Made by a program: the position numbers and the translations under genes
Shown: positions 9,228 to 18,699 of the stretch, in pieces
Position numbering within the stretch: position 1 is the stretch's first letter
Layout: each line of letters starts with the position of its first letter
The notes under the pieces: model-generated
The model's input: only the letters and a program-made list of their open reading frames with translations
What the model was told of the DNA's origin: nothing
Databases searched by the model: none
From: Betaproteobacteria bacterium
GTDB taxonomy: Bacteria; Pseudomonadota; Gammaproteobacteria; Burkholderiales; Rhodocyclaceae
DNA length: 64,000 nucleotides
Assembly: GCA_016234745.1 (NCBI GenBank)
Contig: JACRAR010000062.1
Location: forward strand, 119,604-183,603
Reading direction: 5' to 3'

Positions 9228-10121
9228 TCAGTTTGAAGTGGCGGCCAGCAGGGCTTTCAGCGCCACGGGCGAAATTGCCATGGCAAGATGACCGACACCT
9301 GCCAGCGGAACATTTTCCGCTCCGTCCAGCTTGGCACTATCCTGCGGCATGACATAGTTGTCATGGCAGCTATAGATGGAGACACAGGGTATCGACAGCG
9401 GGGTTTGCGCTAGTTCCGCGAGCCAGGCGCTGCCGGGCGTCATCTGCCGCGCATTGCGCCCAATCCCAAGATGGGCCAGCAGGCTGCCGCGATGCGGAGT
9501 GCCGAGCGTGACGAGCCGGACAACGCGAAACTCTCCATAACGACGCAGATATGCACGGGCGACCAGACCGCCCATGCTGTGTCCGACCAGGATTACCTGG
9601 CTGGCGCCGGTGGCGCTGCATAAGCGGTCAATGCCGCGGGCGACCTGTTCCGCATAGCTATCGATATCTCCATGGAGCGGCTCCAGGGTCAGGGTGGCAA
9701 TGCTGTGGCCCTGGGCTTCCAGCCGCGGTTTGAGCCACCACCAGAAGCCGCGATTGCAGCAATAGCCGTGTATCAACAGCAATGGGGGTTGCGTGGTTTT
9801 AACCGGGGCATCTTGTTTCACGAAAAGCCGATCAAAGGCTTGCATCAACTGGATCACGCTCAAGGCTGCCACCTCGCGCAGTGCTTCAAGCAATTTCCGT
9901 TTTCTGCCGATGCCAAGTTCTGGCGGAGTCGGAGAGCGATAGAGCCAGGCGCAGCTATACGTGAAGAGGATCATCCAGGCGCGCCAGCCCAGGGCCATTC
10001 CAAACAACAGCACCAGGGTCCACCTCGGACTCCAGCCTGCCAGCTTCACCAGCAACAAGCCGATGAATCCATAGGTGAACAATTCGAATAGCAAAAACAG
10101 GCGCAGGAACCGACTTAGCAT
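9228..10121 (-). CDS. Membrane-anchored alpha/beta hydrolase (lipase/esterase-like)
   Basis: 297 residues from the ATG at 10121. Two hydrophobic helices occupy about residues 1-60, so the protein is probably membrane-bound. The hydrolase domain follows: oxyanion motif LLIHGYCCNRG near 115, nucleophile elbow GHSMGG with Ser about 182, candidate acid in SCHDNYVMP, and catalytic His in GVGHLAM near the C-terminus. It resembles triacylglycerol-lipase-like or PGAP1-type esterases. The substrate is unknown. It is divergent from surE with a short shared intergenic region. Confidence 0.8.
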   Translation of the reverse strand: MLSRFLRLFLLFELFTYGFIGLLLVKLAGWSPRWTLVLLFGMALGWRAWMILFTYSCAWLYRSPTPPELGIGRKRKLLEALREVAALSVIQLMQAFDRLFVKQDAPVKTTQPPLLLIHGYCCNRGFWWWLKPRLEAQGHSIATLTLEPLHGDIDSYAEQVARGIDRLCSATGASQVILVGHSMGGLVARAYLRRYGEFRVVRLVTLGTPHRGSLLAHLGIGRNARQMTPGSAWLAELAQTPLSIPCVSIYSCHDNYVMPQDSAKLDGAENVPLAGVGHLAMAISPVALKALLAATSN

Positions 10122-10203
10122 GATGTCAAAGATTAGCAGCAGTTTGGGTCTGACGCATCCAGAGCGAGCCACTTTTGCATGGCACTGTTGTAAACTGTAG
10201 CCC

Positions 10204-10983
10204 ATGGCGATGCGCATCCTGTTGAGCAACGACGACGGCTATTTTGCTCCGGGAATCGAGAGCTTGGCCCGAGCTTTGGCGGAAATCGCGGAAGTGACTG
10301 TGGTAGCCCCTGAACGCGAGCGAAGCGGCGCAAGCAATTCACTTACTCTGGACCGTCCCTTGTCGCTGCGTCGTGCAGCGAATGGTTTTTACTTCGTCAA
10401 TGGCACTCCGAGCGATTGCGTGCATCTGGCCGTAACCGGCATGCTCGACCACCTGCCCGACATGGTGGTTTCGGGGGTGAACAATGGCGCCAACATGGGC
10501 GATGACACCATTTATTCCGGTACCGTCGCGGCAGCCACGGAAGGACATCTGCTGGGCGTGCCGGCGCTGGCGGTATCTTTGTCGGTTAAGCAGGGCATTC
10601 ACTTTGATACCGCGGCGCAAGTGGCGCGGCAGATTGTCGAGAGCTTTCAGCAAAACGAGATGTCCGGCGCTTCCGGAGAGCCATTGTTGCTTAATTTGAA
10701 CGTGCCGGACATTCCCTACGAACAGCTCAAGGGGTTGCGCGTGACCAGACTGGGCAAGCGCCACAAGGCCGAATCCGTGGTCAGACAGCAGACCCCGCGC
10801 AATGAAACCGTGTATTGGGTCGGCGCGGCCGGTGCCGCCCAGGATGCCGGTGAAGGCACCGATTTCCACGCCGTGGCGAATGGCTTCGCGTCACTGACGC
10901 CGTTGCAGATTGACTTGACTCATACGGCGCAAATTGCTCCCGCCAGGCGTTGGTTTGAATCGGTCGTTCCGGCAAAGAAATGA
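10204..10983 (+). CDS. surE: 5'/3'-nucleotidase SurE
   Basis: Metal-dependent survival phosphatase acting on nucleoside monophosphates and short polyphosphate. The N-terminal metal-binding [30 protein letters not shown] and [23 protein letters not shown] blocks are all intact. 259 residues from ATG 10204; an in-frame ATG at 10210 is an equally good start. First gene of the conserved surE-pcm-nlpD-rpoS string, overlapping pcm by 4 bases. Confidence 0.96.
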   Translation: MAMRILLSNDDGYFAPGIESLARALAEIAEVTVVAPERERSGASNSLTLDRPLSLRRAANGFYFVNGTPSDCVHLAVTGMLDHLPDMVVSGVNNGANMGDDTIYSGTVAAATEGHLLGVPALAVSLSVKQGIHFDTAAQVARQIVESFQQNEMSGASGEPLLLNLNVPDIPYEQLKGLRVTRLGKRHKAESVVRQQTPRNETVYWVGAAGAAQDAGEGTDFHAVANGFASLTPLQIDLTHTAQIAPARRWFESVVPAKK

Positions 10984-11660
10984 TTACTTCTGCTCATCGT
11001 GGCATCGGCATGACTTCGCTGCGCACGCGTGAACGCATGATCGAGCGACTGCGCGAGCAAGGTATTCGTGATGAACGGGTGCTCGCCGCAATGGGCGCCG
11101 TGCCGCGCCACATTTTTGTCGAAGAAGCGCTCGCATCGCGCGCTTATGAAGATACCGCCTTGCCGCTGGGATTTCAGCAGACCATTTCGCAGCCTTATGT
11201 TGTAGCGCGCATGATCGAGCTTCTGCTCGACCAGCCATCGGGCCGCTCGCTCGGTAAAACCCTCGAGATCGGCGCCGGTTGCGGTTATCAGGCAGCGGTT
11301 CTGGCCATGCTGACGCGCGAAGTGTATGCCGTCGAACGTATCGAGCCGTTGTTGGCCAGAGCGCGCAAAAATCTGTCCTCGCTACGCCTGAATTATGTGC
11401 GCTTCAAGCATGCCGATGGCAACTGGGGACTTGCCGAAGCCGCCCCGTTTGACAGCATTATCGTTGCCGCCGCGCCGGCCAGAGTACCCCAGACGCTGCT
11501 CGAGCAGCTGGCGCCGTCAGGACGTCTGGTGCTGCCTTTGGGAAACAGCGATGGAGCGCAAATCATTACTTTGTTCGAACGTCGTGCTGACGGCGGCGGT
11601 TTCTCCGAGACGCGTTTTGATGCGGTAAGATTTGTGCCTTTGCTGGCGGGGGTCGAGTGA
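10980..11660 (+). CDS. pcm: Protein-L-isoaspartate O-methyltransferase
   Basis: 226-residue SAM-dependent repair enzyme that methylates isoaspartyl residues in aged proteins. Family blocks are [28 protein letters not shown] with ISQPYVVA, and the SAM loop [15 protein letters not shown]. The start at 10980 overlaps the surE stop. An alternative ATG after about ten residues would give a more usual N-terminus ([10 protein letters not shown]). The stop overlaps the nlpD start. Confidence 0.95.
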   Translation: MITSAHRGIGMTSLRTRERMIERLREQGIRDERVLAAMGAVPRHIFVEEALASRAYEDTALPLGFQQTISQPYVVARMIELLLDQPSGRSLGKTLEIGAGCGYQAAVLAMLTREVYAVERIEPLLARARKNLSSLRLNYVRFKHADGNWGLAEAAPFDSIIVAAAPARVPQTLLEQLAPSGRLVLPLGNSDGAQIITLFERRADGGGFSETRFDAVRFVPLLAGVE

Positions 11661-12652
11661 TGTCGGGGTTGCAGGGGCGTTGCATGGCAAGTATGGGTGC
11701 TGGCTTGATCCTGGCATGGCTGCTGACCGGCTGTGCCAGCCAGTCGCCTGCACCAGTGAGCGAGCGCGCCGTACCCAAGCAGGTCGAGACGACGACGTTC
11801 AGTTCTTCCCCTTCATCGACGATGGCACCCAGTTCAGCAAATGTCGTGACGGCCGGTACTGTTCCCGCAGGCTACTACATCGTCAAGAAAGGCGATACGC
11901 TGTACAGCATCGCTCTGGAACACGGGCAGTCCTACCGTGATCTGGCGGCCTGGAACAGTCTGGAAAACCCCAACAAGATTCAGGTCGGTCAGCAATTGCG
12001 CATCCAGCAGGCCGAAGCGGATGCAGCCGCAGCTCCGGTGGCGGTGGTCAAACCGATAGCCGCGCCTGCGGCGGTTGAAACACGGCCCTTGGGCAGTGCG
12101 GCGGCAACCGCCGACAGCGAGATACTGAAGCGGGAGCCCAAAGGCGGCAAGCTGCCTTATTCAGAAGAAGCCTTGGCCAAACTGCAAAAAGCCGATTCGG
12201 CCACCGTCATTGAATTGAAGCCGGAGGCGAAGTCCGTCCCGGCTGAGAAACCAGCGGAAAAGACGGTTCCAGTGGCTCCCGACGAGATCGCCGAATGGGC
12301 CTGGCCGGCAGCAGGGAAAGTGATCGGCAATTTTGTCGAAGGCAGCAGCAAGGGGCTGGATATCGCCGGCAAGACCGGGGAACCGGTGCAGGCCGCAGCC
12401 GCGGGCAAGGTTATCCTGGTCAGCAGTGCGTTGCGGGGATATGGCAATTTTGTCATCATCAAACATAGTTCAGCCTATCTTTCAGTGTATGCCCACAACA
12501 GCCGCATCCTGGTCAAGGAAGAACAGGTCGTGAGCAAGGGACAGAAGATTGCCGAAATCGGCAGCAGCGACAGCGATCAGCCCAAGCTGCATTTCGAGAT
12601 CCGGCACCAGGGGAAGCCGGTCGATCCACTCAAATTTCTGTCGGCACGCTAA
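11660..12652 (+). CDS. nlpD: NlpD-type LysM/M23 lipoprotein
   Basis: 330 residues from ATG 11660, whose first base is the last base of the pcm stop (TGATG); a GTG at 11657 is an alternative. Lipoprotein signal with lipobox LLTGC. LysM domain about 73-116 (YYIVKKGDTLYSIA). A long Ala/Pro/Lys linker leads to a C-terminal M23 domain (about 215-325). The zinc ligands look degenerate: SKGLDIAG stands where active enzymes have an HxGxD pattern. This agrees with NlpD acting as an activator of amidases at the septum, not as a protease. It precedes rpoS by 3 bases. Confidence 0.93.
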   Translation: MSGLQGRCMASMGAGLILAWLLTGCASQSPAPVSERAVPKQVETTTFSSSPSSTMAPSSANVVTAGTVPAGYYIVKKGDTLYSIALEHGQSYRDLAAWNSLENPNKIQVGQQLRIQQAEADAAAAPVAVVKPIAAPAAVETRPLGSAAATADSEILKREPKGGKLPYSEEALAKLQKADSATVIELKPEAKSVPAEKPAEKTVPVAPDEIAEWAWPAAGKVIGNFVEGSSKGLDIAGKTGEPVQAAAAGKVILVSSALRGYGNFVIIKHSSAYLSVYAHNSRILVKEEQVVSKGQKIAEIGSSDSDQPKLHFEIRHQGKPVDPLKFLSAR

Positions 12653-12655
12653 GGC

Positions 12656-13621
12656 ATGAATGAGATTGCGCTTCCGGAGGAGGAAAGTGATCGGCCGGCG
12701 CGCTTTCCTGAAAGCGACGCCGGAGACAATGCTGACCCGCGTGGTTCCTTCGGTGCGGAAACTGCCGTCACGGCGCGCAGCGAATTCCTCAACGACGTCA
12801 CCCAACTTTATCTCAACGACATCGGCGTCAATCCGCTGCTGTCGGCGGCGGAAGAACTGATTCTGGCGCGAGCTGTGCGCAAGGGTGACTTTGCCGCGCG
12901 GCAGAAGATGATCGAATCCAACCTGCGGCTGGTAGTCAATATCGCCAAGCATTATCTGAATCGCGGGATTCCGCTCGAGGATCTGATCGAAGAAGGCAAT
13001 CTGGGCTTGATCCATGCGCTCGAAAAATTTGATCCCGAGCGCGGATTCCGTTTTTCCACCTATGCAACCTGGTGGATTCGTCAGGGCATCGAGCGTGTCA
13101 TCATGAACCAATCGCGGACCATCCGGCTGCCTGTGCATGTCGTCAAGGAACTCAACCTGGTGCTGCGGGCCTTGCGCCATCTCGATGACGACGGACAGCA
13201 TAACGCGCATAAATGCGCAGAGGAAGTTGCTCACCTGCTCGACAAACCTGTCGATGAAATACACCGGATCCTGGCGCTCAACGAGAGCACGGCCTCGCTG
13301 GATGCGCCGCTCGACATCGATCCGGACCTGACGGTATCCGACGCCATTTCTGCCGATCCCAGCGACGGGCCGGAAGACCAGCTGCAGCATGCCGAAACAG
13401 AACGGCTGGTGGGCACCTGGGTGGCGCAGTTGTCCGGAAATCAACGCTATGTGCTCGAACGCCGCTATGGCCTGAATGGTTGCGAAGTAATGACACTGGA
13501 GCAACTTGCAGCCGACCTGGATCTGACGCGCGAGCGCGTGCGGCAGATCCAGATCGAAGCGCTGAACAAGCTCAGGAAAAAATTGTCGCGCTATGGTGTG
13601 ACCATGGACGGACTTATTTGA
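12656..13621 (+). CDS. rpoS: RNA polymerase sigma factor RpoS
   Basis: 321-residue stationary-phase/general-stress sigma factor. Region 1.2 has [18 protein letters not shown]. Region 2 has [38 protein letters not shown], then [17 protein letters not shown]. Region 4.2 helix-turn-helix is [20 protein letters not shown]. The N-terminal about 40 residues are acidic and variable. It follows nlpD in the usual order; in relatives an rpoS promoter lies inside nlpD, which I did not locate here. Confidence 0.97.
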   Translation: MNEIALPEEESDRPARFPESDAGDNADPRGSFGAETAVTARSEFLNDVTQLYLNDIGVNPLLSAAEELILARAVRKGDFAARQKMIESNLRLVVNIAKHYLNRGIPLEDLIEEGNLGLIHALEKFDPERGFRFSTYATWWIRQGIERVIMNQSRTIRLPVHVVKELNLVLRALRHLDDDGQHNAHKCAEEVAHLLDKPVDEIHRILALNESTASLDAPLDIDPDLTVSDAISADPSDGPEDQLQHAETERLVGTWVAQLSGNQRYVLERRYGLNGCEVMTLEQLAADLDLTRERVRQIQIEALNKLRKKLSRYGVTMDGLI

Positions 13622-13645
13622 CTGTTTGCTGGTGCCCCTGAACGA

Positions 13646-14656
13646 CTAATGCCGCACCCGCAGCTCCCTGGCCAGATCATATACGGCCATGGCGTAGAAG
13701 CTGCTCCGGTTGTAACGCGTCAGCACATAGAAGTTGCCGTAGCCGAGGCGATACTCGGTGGGTTGTTGTGGCGTGACCAGGTCAATCAATGCCACCGGAA
13801 GGTCGGGGGCATCGCTGCTGACAACACCATAAGCGAGCAGTTCACTGGGCTTCAGACGCGGCGCTATGCCTTCTTCAATCAGATTGACGAACTCATCTCC
13901 GCTTACGTTAGCGGTCACCGCGATCGGGGCATCGCGCTCCCAGCCGTGCTCCTTGAGAAAGCCGGCAACGCTCGCAATCGCGTCGGCCGGGTTGCCGGCC
14001 AGGTCGATGCGGCCATCGCTGTCCCCATCCGCGGCGAACTTTCGCACACTGCTCGGCAGGAACTGCGGCAAGCCCAAGGCACCGGCGTACGAGCCGGTAA
14101 AGGACAAGGGATCACGCTGGGTCTCGCGTGCCAGAAGCAGTAATTCTTCAAGTTCGCGGCGAAAAAGGGCTGCTCTTGATTCCGCATGGATCGGGTCGGC
14201 CCGAGGATAGTCGAAAGCCAGCGTGGCCAAGGCAGCCAGTGTCACAAACTTGCCGGTATTGCGGCCATAGATTGTCTCGATGCCGATGATGGCAACAATA
14301 ATTTCTTCGGGTACCCCGGTCTGCGCCTTGGCGGCAAGCAACGCATCCTGGTACTTCCGCCAGAAATTAGTTCCGAGCCTGAGCCGCTTTGGTTCGACGA
14401 ACCGATCACGATAGGCCTGCCAGGAACGGATACCAGGATCGCTGGGCGGCAGGACCGCCTTGATCACGGCCGGAATTGGCTTGATGCGGGCGAAGGAAAG
14501 TGTCAATTTTTCCGTATCGAAGCCATGCTTTTCGTGCATTTCAGTGATGAAGGCGCCAACATCGGAACGCCCCGCGAAACTTCCCGCAGCAGTGGCAATG
14601 CTGCTTGCGCTGAGGGAAAAGAGCAGCGACAGGATCTGTAGAAGAAGTTTCATCAT
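13646..14656 (-). CDS. mltB: Lytic murein transglycosylase B
   Basis: 336 residues. The signal peptide (residues 1-23) ends in A-T-A-A and has no lipobox cysteine, so this is a soluble periplasmic form. Catalytic Glu lies in IVAIIGIETIYGRNTG; substrate-groove motifs are YAGALGLPQFLPSSVRKFA and GDSDGRIDLAGNPADAIASVA. Start ATG 14656 overlaps the upstream transglutaminase stop by 4 bases. A longer frame reaching 15076 is only antisense shadow. It cleaves glycan strands with 1,6-anhydro product. Confidence 0.93.
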   Translation of the reverse strand: MMKLLLQILSLLFSLSASSIATAAGSFAGRSDVGAFITEMHEKHGFDTEKLTLSFARIKPIPAVIKAVLPPSDPGIRSWQAYRDRFVEPKRLRLGTNFWRKYQDALLAAKAQTGVPEEIIVAIIGIETIYGRNTGKFVTLAALATLAFDYPRADPIHAESRAALFRRELEELLLLARETQRDPLSFTGSYAGALGLPQFLPSSVRKFAADGDSDGRIDLAGNPADAIASVAGFLKEHGWERDAPIAVTANVSGDEFVNLIEEGIAPRLKPSELLAYGVVSSDAPDLPVALIDLVTPQQPTEYRLGYGNFYVLTRYNRSSFYAMAVYDLARELRVRH

Positions 14657-16662
14657 TTGAGTTGGGAAAGTCTGGTGATGCTTGCCTTGAGTTGCCGCAG
14701 CATCTCGGCTGCCTGTGCCGGAGAGTTTTGCGCATAACGTAAATGGGCATAAATTTCGGTGATCTCCGCAACGTCCGCAGCATACGAAGCGTCGCTCGAC
14801 GGCAGCGTCCCGGCAATCCGCCTTGCGTAGGCCTGCGGTCCTTCCCAGGAAATCCGGGCCAGGCCGCGCCGGGCCATTATTTTTGACAGCCGGTTCCAGG
14901 CGCGCAGGGCCGGGTCGAGCCGTTGCCGCTGATGAATCGCCCAGAAACTGTAGGCAAGCAGCAGCGTACCGCACATGACGGTCAATACCACGGTCATCTG
15001 TTGCCAGTCGGGCGAACGCATCCCCCAGCTTGACAGCAGATCGCGCTGGCGCTGCGGATTGTAGCCAAGCACCCACTGATTCCAGATGTTCGCCATTGCA
15101 TCCCAGCGATAACGTACATGCAACAGCCAGACAAATTCAGGACGGGCCAGCAAAGGGCGCGCATCGCCTGCTGGCAAGGCGCCCGCGAGATTGTTCTCGA
15201 TGCGTGCTGGAGCAATCGCGGCGGTCGGGTCCACTCTTGCCCAACCGCGTTCCTTGAACCAAACTTCCGCCCAGGCATGCGCATCCGATTGACGTACTAT
15301 CAATGTGCCGTCGACCGGATTGATTGCTCCGCCTTGGTATCCGGTAACCACTCGTGCCGGGATGCCCGCGGCACGCATCATGAACACGAAGCCTGCCGCA
15401 AAGTGTTCGCAGAAGCCGCGTTTGCTGTCGAACAGAAATTCATCCAAAGAGTCTTCCCCGAGTATGGGTGGCGACAAGGTATAGATGAAAATCAAAGTGC
15501 GGTAGTATTCGAGCATGCGCCTGACGATGGCCAGATCGTTTTCGCCAAGCTCAGCCCGCCAGCTTTGCGCCAAGGCTCTTGCGCGCGGATTGGCGAATGG
15601 AGGCAACAGCAGTGCCTCGCGCAGGACCGAGCCGGATTCATCTTCCCCGGCCATGGTTTCAGGGTAGGAGCGCATTTCATAACGCATGCGCGAGCGCACC
15701 GGCGCCTTGGCCACGAGTTGGTAATCATGGGCGATCGCGCCTTCCGTGGGAATTGTTCCCGGCAGTTCCAGGGCGAACAACCACGGTTTGTTATGAGGTT
15801 CGAGTGTCACGGAATACTCGATCCCGCTACCGCGATTTTCATAGGGTAACTGGCTCCGCAAAATGACGCGTCCGACTCGCCAGGTCCGCCCATCGAACTG
15901 CGTCAACACCGGTCCTCGCCAGTAAAGCGAGGTTTGCGGCGGGGCTTGACCTTCATATGCGCCAGTAAATTTTGCGCGAAAAGCGATTGCGTCGGAGAGA
16001 CCGAGCTGGCTGATCGATCCCGGTGTCATGCTGTCCGACAAGCCCGTGGATGCGCCGTAGGCGTCCAGAGGCAATCCCCAGAGCGGGCCTTGCACGCGCG
16101 GAAACAGCACAAACAGCACCAGCATGAATGGCAACGACTGCAGCAGCATCACGCCGGACAGCCTCAGCGCGGATTGTGTGGATTGAGCCTGATGATTGAG
16201 GATGATCAGGGCCGTTCCGGTCAAGGCGACTCCGGCCAGGGCCAGCGCTGCATTGGCGATGCTTTGGGCATAAAAAAACTGTGTCAGGATCAGGAAATAG
16301 CTTAACAGGGCTACCGCAAAGCCATCCCGTACTGTTCTCAATTCCAGAAGTTTCAAGGCAAACAGCATCACCAGCAGTGCGACGCCGGGATTGCGGCCGA
16401 ACATGGTATGGAAATGCAGCGCGATGCCGGCCACACCGCCCATCACCAGCAATACCAGCAGCCAGCGCGACGGCAATGGCGCTTGCCGCCACCAGATTAC
16501 GGCGCGCCACAACAGTGCCAGAGCACTCACGCCGCTCAGCCAGGGCGGCAGATGCGGAGTCAGCGGAGCGAGCGTCAGAATAGCTGAGCAAAACAGCCAA
16601 AGCGATTGCTTTGCGGACAAAGCAGGCGAAGCGGGACGATTCGATTTAGGTCGTTTGCCCAT
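14653..16662 (-). CDS. TgpA-type membrane transglutaminase-like protein (DUF3488)
   Basis: 669 residues. The first about 190 residues hold several membrane helices (DUF3488). A large periplasmic part follows with a transglutaminase core: Cys in KRGFCEHFAAGFVFMMRAAG, His in SDAHAWAEVWF, Asp in RVDPTAAI. A further helix lies near residue 550 before a cytoplasmic tail. ATG 16662 overlaps the DUF58 gene end by 17 bases. Third gene of a MoxR-DUF58-transglutaminase set, a common arrangement of unclear cellular role; Pseudomonas TgpA is important for viability. Downstream it couples to mltB. Confidence 0.9.
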   Translation of the reverse strand: MGKRPKSNRPASPALSAKQSLWLFCSAILTLAPLTPHLPPWLSGVSALALLWRAVIWWRQAPLPSRWLLVLLVMGGVAGIALHFHTMFGRNPGVALLVMLFALKLLELRTVRDGFAVALLSYFLILTQFFYAQSIANAALALAGVALTGTALIILNHQAQSTQSALRLSGVMLLQSLPFMLVLFVLFPRVQGPLWGLPLDAYGASTGLSDSMTPGSISQLGLSDAIAFRAKFTGAYEGQAPPQTSLYWRGPVLTQFDGRTWRVGRVILRSQLPYENRGSGIEYSVTLEPHNKPWLFALELPGTIPTEGAIAHDYQLVAKAPVRSRMRYEMRSYPETMAGEDESGSVLREALLLPPFANPRARALAQSWRAELGENDLAIVRRMLEYYRTLIFIYTLSPPILGEDSLDEFLFDSKRGFCEHFAAGFVFMMRAAGIPARVVTGYQGGAINPVDGTLIVRQSDAHAWAEVWFKERGWARVDPTAAIAPARIENNLAGALPAGDARPLLARPEFVWLLHVRYRWDAMANIWNQWVLGYNPQRQRDLLSSWGMRSPDWQQMTVVLTVMCGTLLLAYSFWAIHQRQRLDPALRAWNRLSKIMARRGLARISWEGPQAYARRIAGTLPSSDASYAADVAEITEIYAHLRYAQNSPAQAAEMLRQLKASITRLSQLK

Positions 16663-17626
16663 ACAAAGCCAGCAATTTGAGGCAAGCGTGAAAATGAGCC
16701 TGATCCGAAGCCGGCGCCAATTCGTGCCCGGGTATGCGTAATCCCCATCCCAGCCCGAGGGTATGTGCATCGCAAATCCAGCGTGTCAGCACGGAAATTT
16801 TTTGCTCGATGTCTCCATACGCCGCAAGCTGGTCCCAATCAAGCCACAGAGTCTGGGTTGCAGCACCACTGAATTGCTTGGTCAGCAAAGCCTCCTGGTC
16901 TATGCGTGCGACGGCTTTCCATGCCACATGGCGCAGCGGATCGGCCTGCTGATGGGCGCGCAGGCCAGAAAAATCCTCCATGCCGGTGGCCATGCTGTTT
17001 GCGCCGCCTTCCTCGCCGGGCATGATCGGAAACGGCGGCGCCTGCGGTGCCGGGGCAGGATAGATCAGACAATGCAGTTCGGGTGCAGCATATCCCCAGC
17101 ACCTGATCAGTCCGAGCGGATAGGTGGTTTCCAGCGTGATGCGCGGCAAAGCCAGCCAGCCGCGTCGGTTCGATGGCATTTCAAGAATGACCTCGAGGCT
17201 GTCGGATTCGGGAATCTCGACCTCGACCGGGGTCTGCCCCGGCAAACGCAGGCGTATCGATGGGCGCGACTGCCGACGCAGATTATCGAGGACGATGCCA
17301 AAATGGGCCATTTCCCCGGCAAATGCCTGAGTGCAACGGCTTGGTCGAATTTGCAGTTGTGCCAGATTGCGGAAAGTGTGCAGTATCGTGGTAGCGCCCA
17401 ATCCGGCCAGCAGGAATACCAGTGCATGGCCCAAGCTCAGGTTGTAATTGATGGCGCCGACCAGCATGACCAGCAAGGCAAGGGCGTATCCCAAACCGTG
17501 GCGTGTCGGCAGAACGAATACGCGCCGTTGCGTGAGTCTGATCGGCACTGCTTCAGGAGCGCGACCGCGCAACGCCCAACGAAAGAAGCGTGCCTGCACG
17601 AAAGTCACAAGAGGATTGCTCGACAT
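16646..17626 (-). CDS. DUF58 domain protein with two N-terminal membrane helices
   Basis: 326 residues from ATG 17626. Two hydrophobic helices (about 35-80) precede a beta-rich stretch and the DUF58 region, visible as GMEDFSGLRAHQQADPLRHVAWKA around 215-240, followed by a von Willebrand A-like fold (TLWLDWDQL). It lies between the MoxR ATPase and the TgpA-like gene, the standard order. A complex of MoxR ATPase with its vWA-like partner is inferred from family context. Confidence 0.88.
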   Translation of the reverse strand: MSSNPLVTFVQARFFRWALRGRAPEAVPIRLTQRRVFVLPTRHGLGYALALLVMLVGAINYNLSLGHALVFLLAGLGATTILHTFRNLAQLQIRPSRCTQAFAGEMAHFGIVLDNLRRQSRPSIRLRLPGQTPVEVEIPESDSLEVILEMPSNRRGWLALPRITLETTYPLGLIRCWGYAAPELHCLIYPAPAPQAPPFPIMPGEEGGANSMATGMEDFSGLRAHQQADPLRHVAWKAVARIDQEALLTKQFSGAATQTLWLDWDQLAAYGDIEQKISVLTRWICDAHTLGLGWGLRIPGHELAPASDQAHFHACLKLLALYGQTT

Positions 17627-17645
17627 CGCCACGGCCGAAGACGTT

Positions 17646-18581
17646 TCAGGGAAGCGGCACCGCCTCAATCAAGCAGCTGGCGATTTGCGCGGCATTCAAT
17701 CGTGCCATGTTTTCGCCAGCCGGTCTCAGCCGATGCGGAGCGACGGCGGGCAAGACGGCCTGGATATCTTCCGGCAAGGCGTAATCGCGTCCCTCCAGGA
17801 GCGCCCAGGCGCGAGCCGCAGCCAACAGCGCGAGTGCGGCGCGCGGGGACAAGCCGACCTGATAGTCTGGCGAGTGACGTGTATGGGTAACCAACGCCTG
17901 GGTGTAATCGATCAGGCTGTCGGCGACATGGATCCGGGTTGCCGCTGCCTGGAATACCTCCAGATCCTCCGTGGCCAGACAGGGAGGCAGACCGGCGATC
18001 ATCTTGCGGCGATCCGCTCCGCGCAGGAGTTCGCGTTCGGCGGCATGGTCGGGGTAACCCAGATCGATCCGCATTAGAAATCGATCAAGCTGAGATTCCG
18101 GAAGAGGAAAAGTGCCAATCGAATGTGCGGGATTTTGAGTTGCAATCACGAAAAAAGGCGAGGGCAAAATCCGCGTCGCTCCCTCGGTGGTTACCTGGCG
18201 TTCTTCCATCGCCTCCAGCAAGGCGCTCTGAGTTTTAGGTGTCGCACGGTTGACCTCGTCGGCAAGCACCAGTTGGGCAAATATCGGACCAGGATGAAAA
18301 GTGAAGCCGCCAGAAGTCCGCTCGAATATCGAAACACCAATGATGTCGGCCGGCAGCATGTCGCTGGTGAATTGGATACGCTGGAATTGCAGGCCGAGAA
18401 GTTGGGCCAGCAGGTGGGCGAGCGTGGTTTTTCCTACCCCTGGTAAATCCTCGATCAGCAAATGGCCGCGCGCCAGCAGGCAGGCAAGCGACAAGCGAAT
18501 TTGTCTTTCTTTGCCGAGTATGACACTACCCGCTTGGCGAATGACTTCTGCAAGCGGGAATTGGGAACTGGGTGAGCGCAT
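17646..18581 (-). CDS. MoxR-family AAA+ ATPase
   Basis: 311-residue MoxR-type chaperone ATPase. Walker A is LPGVGKTTLAH (about 45-55), Walker B LVLADEVNRATPKTQSALLEAM, sensor 1 FVIATQNPAHSIGTFPLPESQLDRF, and the C-terminal lid contains GLSPRAALALLAAARAWALLEGRDY. Begins the minus-strand module with DUF58 and transglutaminase genes. Two copies of TTAACTAA occur in the 25 bases just upstream of the start, of unknown meaning. Confidence 0.93.
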   Translation of the reverse strand: MRSPSSQFPLAEVIRQAGSVILGKERQIRLSLACLLARGHLLIEDLPGVGKTTLAHLLAQLLGLQFQRIQFTSDMLPADIIGVSIFERTSGGFTFHPGPIFAQLVLADEVNRATPKTQSALLEAMEERQVTTEGATRILPSPFFVIATQNPAHSIGTFPLPESQLDRFLMRIDLGYPDHAAERELLRGADRRKMIAGLPPCLATEDLEVFQAAATRIHVADSLIDYTQALVTHTRHSPDYQVGLSPRAALALLAAARAWALLEGRDYALPEDIQAVLPAVAPHRLRPAGENMARLNAAQIASCLIEAVPLP

Positions 18582-18665
18582 GGATTTAACTAAATAAGGA
18601 GTTAACTAAGGGGATGAACTAAAGGCCTGCGGGTAGGGTTTATGCCGAGAATAATGTAGACTTGC

Positions 18666-18675
18666 ACAATATTGT
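18666..18675. promoter_or_regulatory. 10-bp palindrome ACAATATTGT upstream of the deacetylase-like gene
   Basis: A perfect palindrome 25 bases before the start at 18700. It sits between divergent genes (MoxR minus, deacetylase plus) and could be an operator. Short, AT-rich and unsupported by a second copy. Confidence 0.2.
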
Positions 18676-18699
18676 AAGCCTGTTACTCGACTGGATAGC

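Noticed and set aside
12482..13504. 340-codon minus-strand open frame
   Set aside because: Antisense to rpoS and nlpD, which are unambiguous.
14657..15076. N-terminal extension of mltB by 140 codons
   Set aside because: It lies wholly inside the transglutaminase gene in another frame. A signal peptide starts cleanly at 14656.
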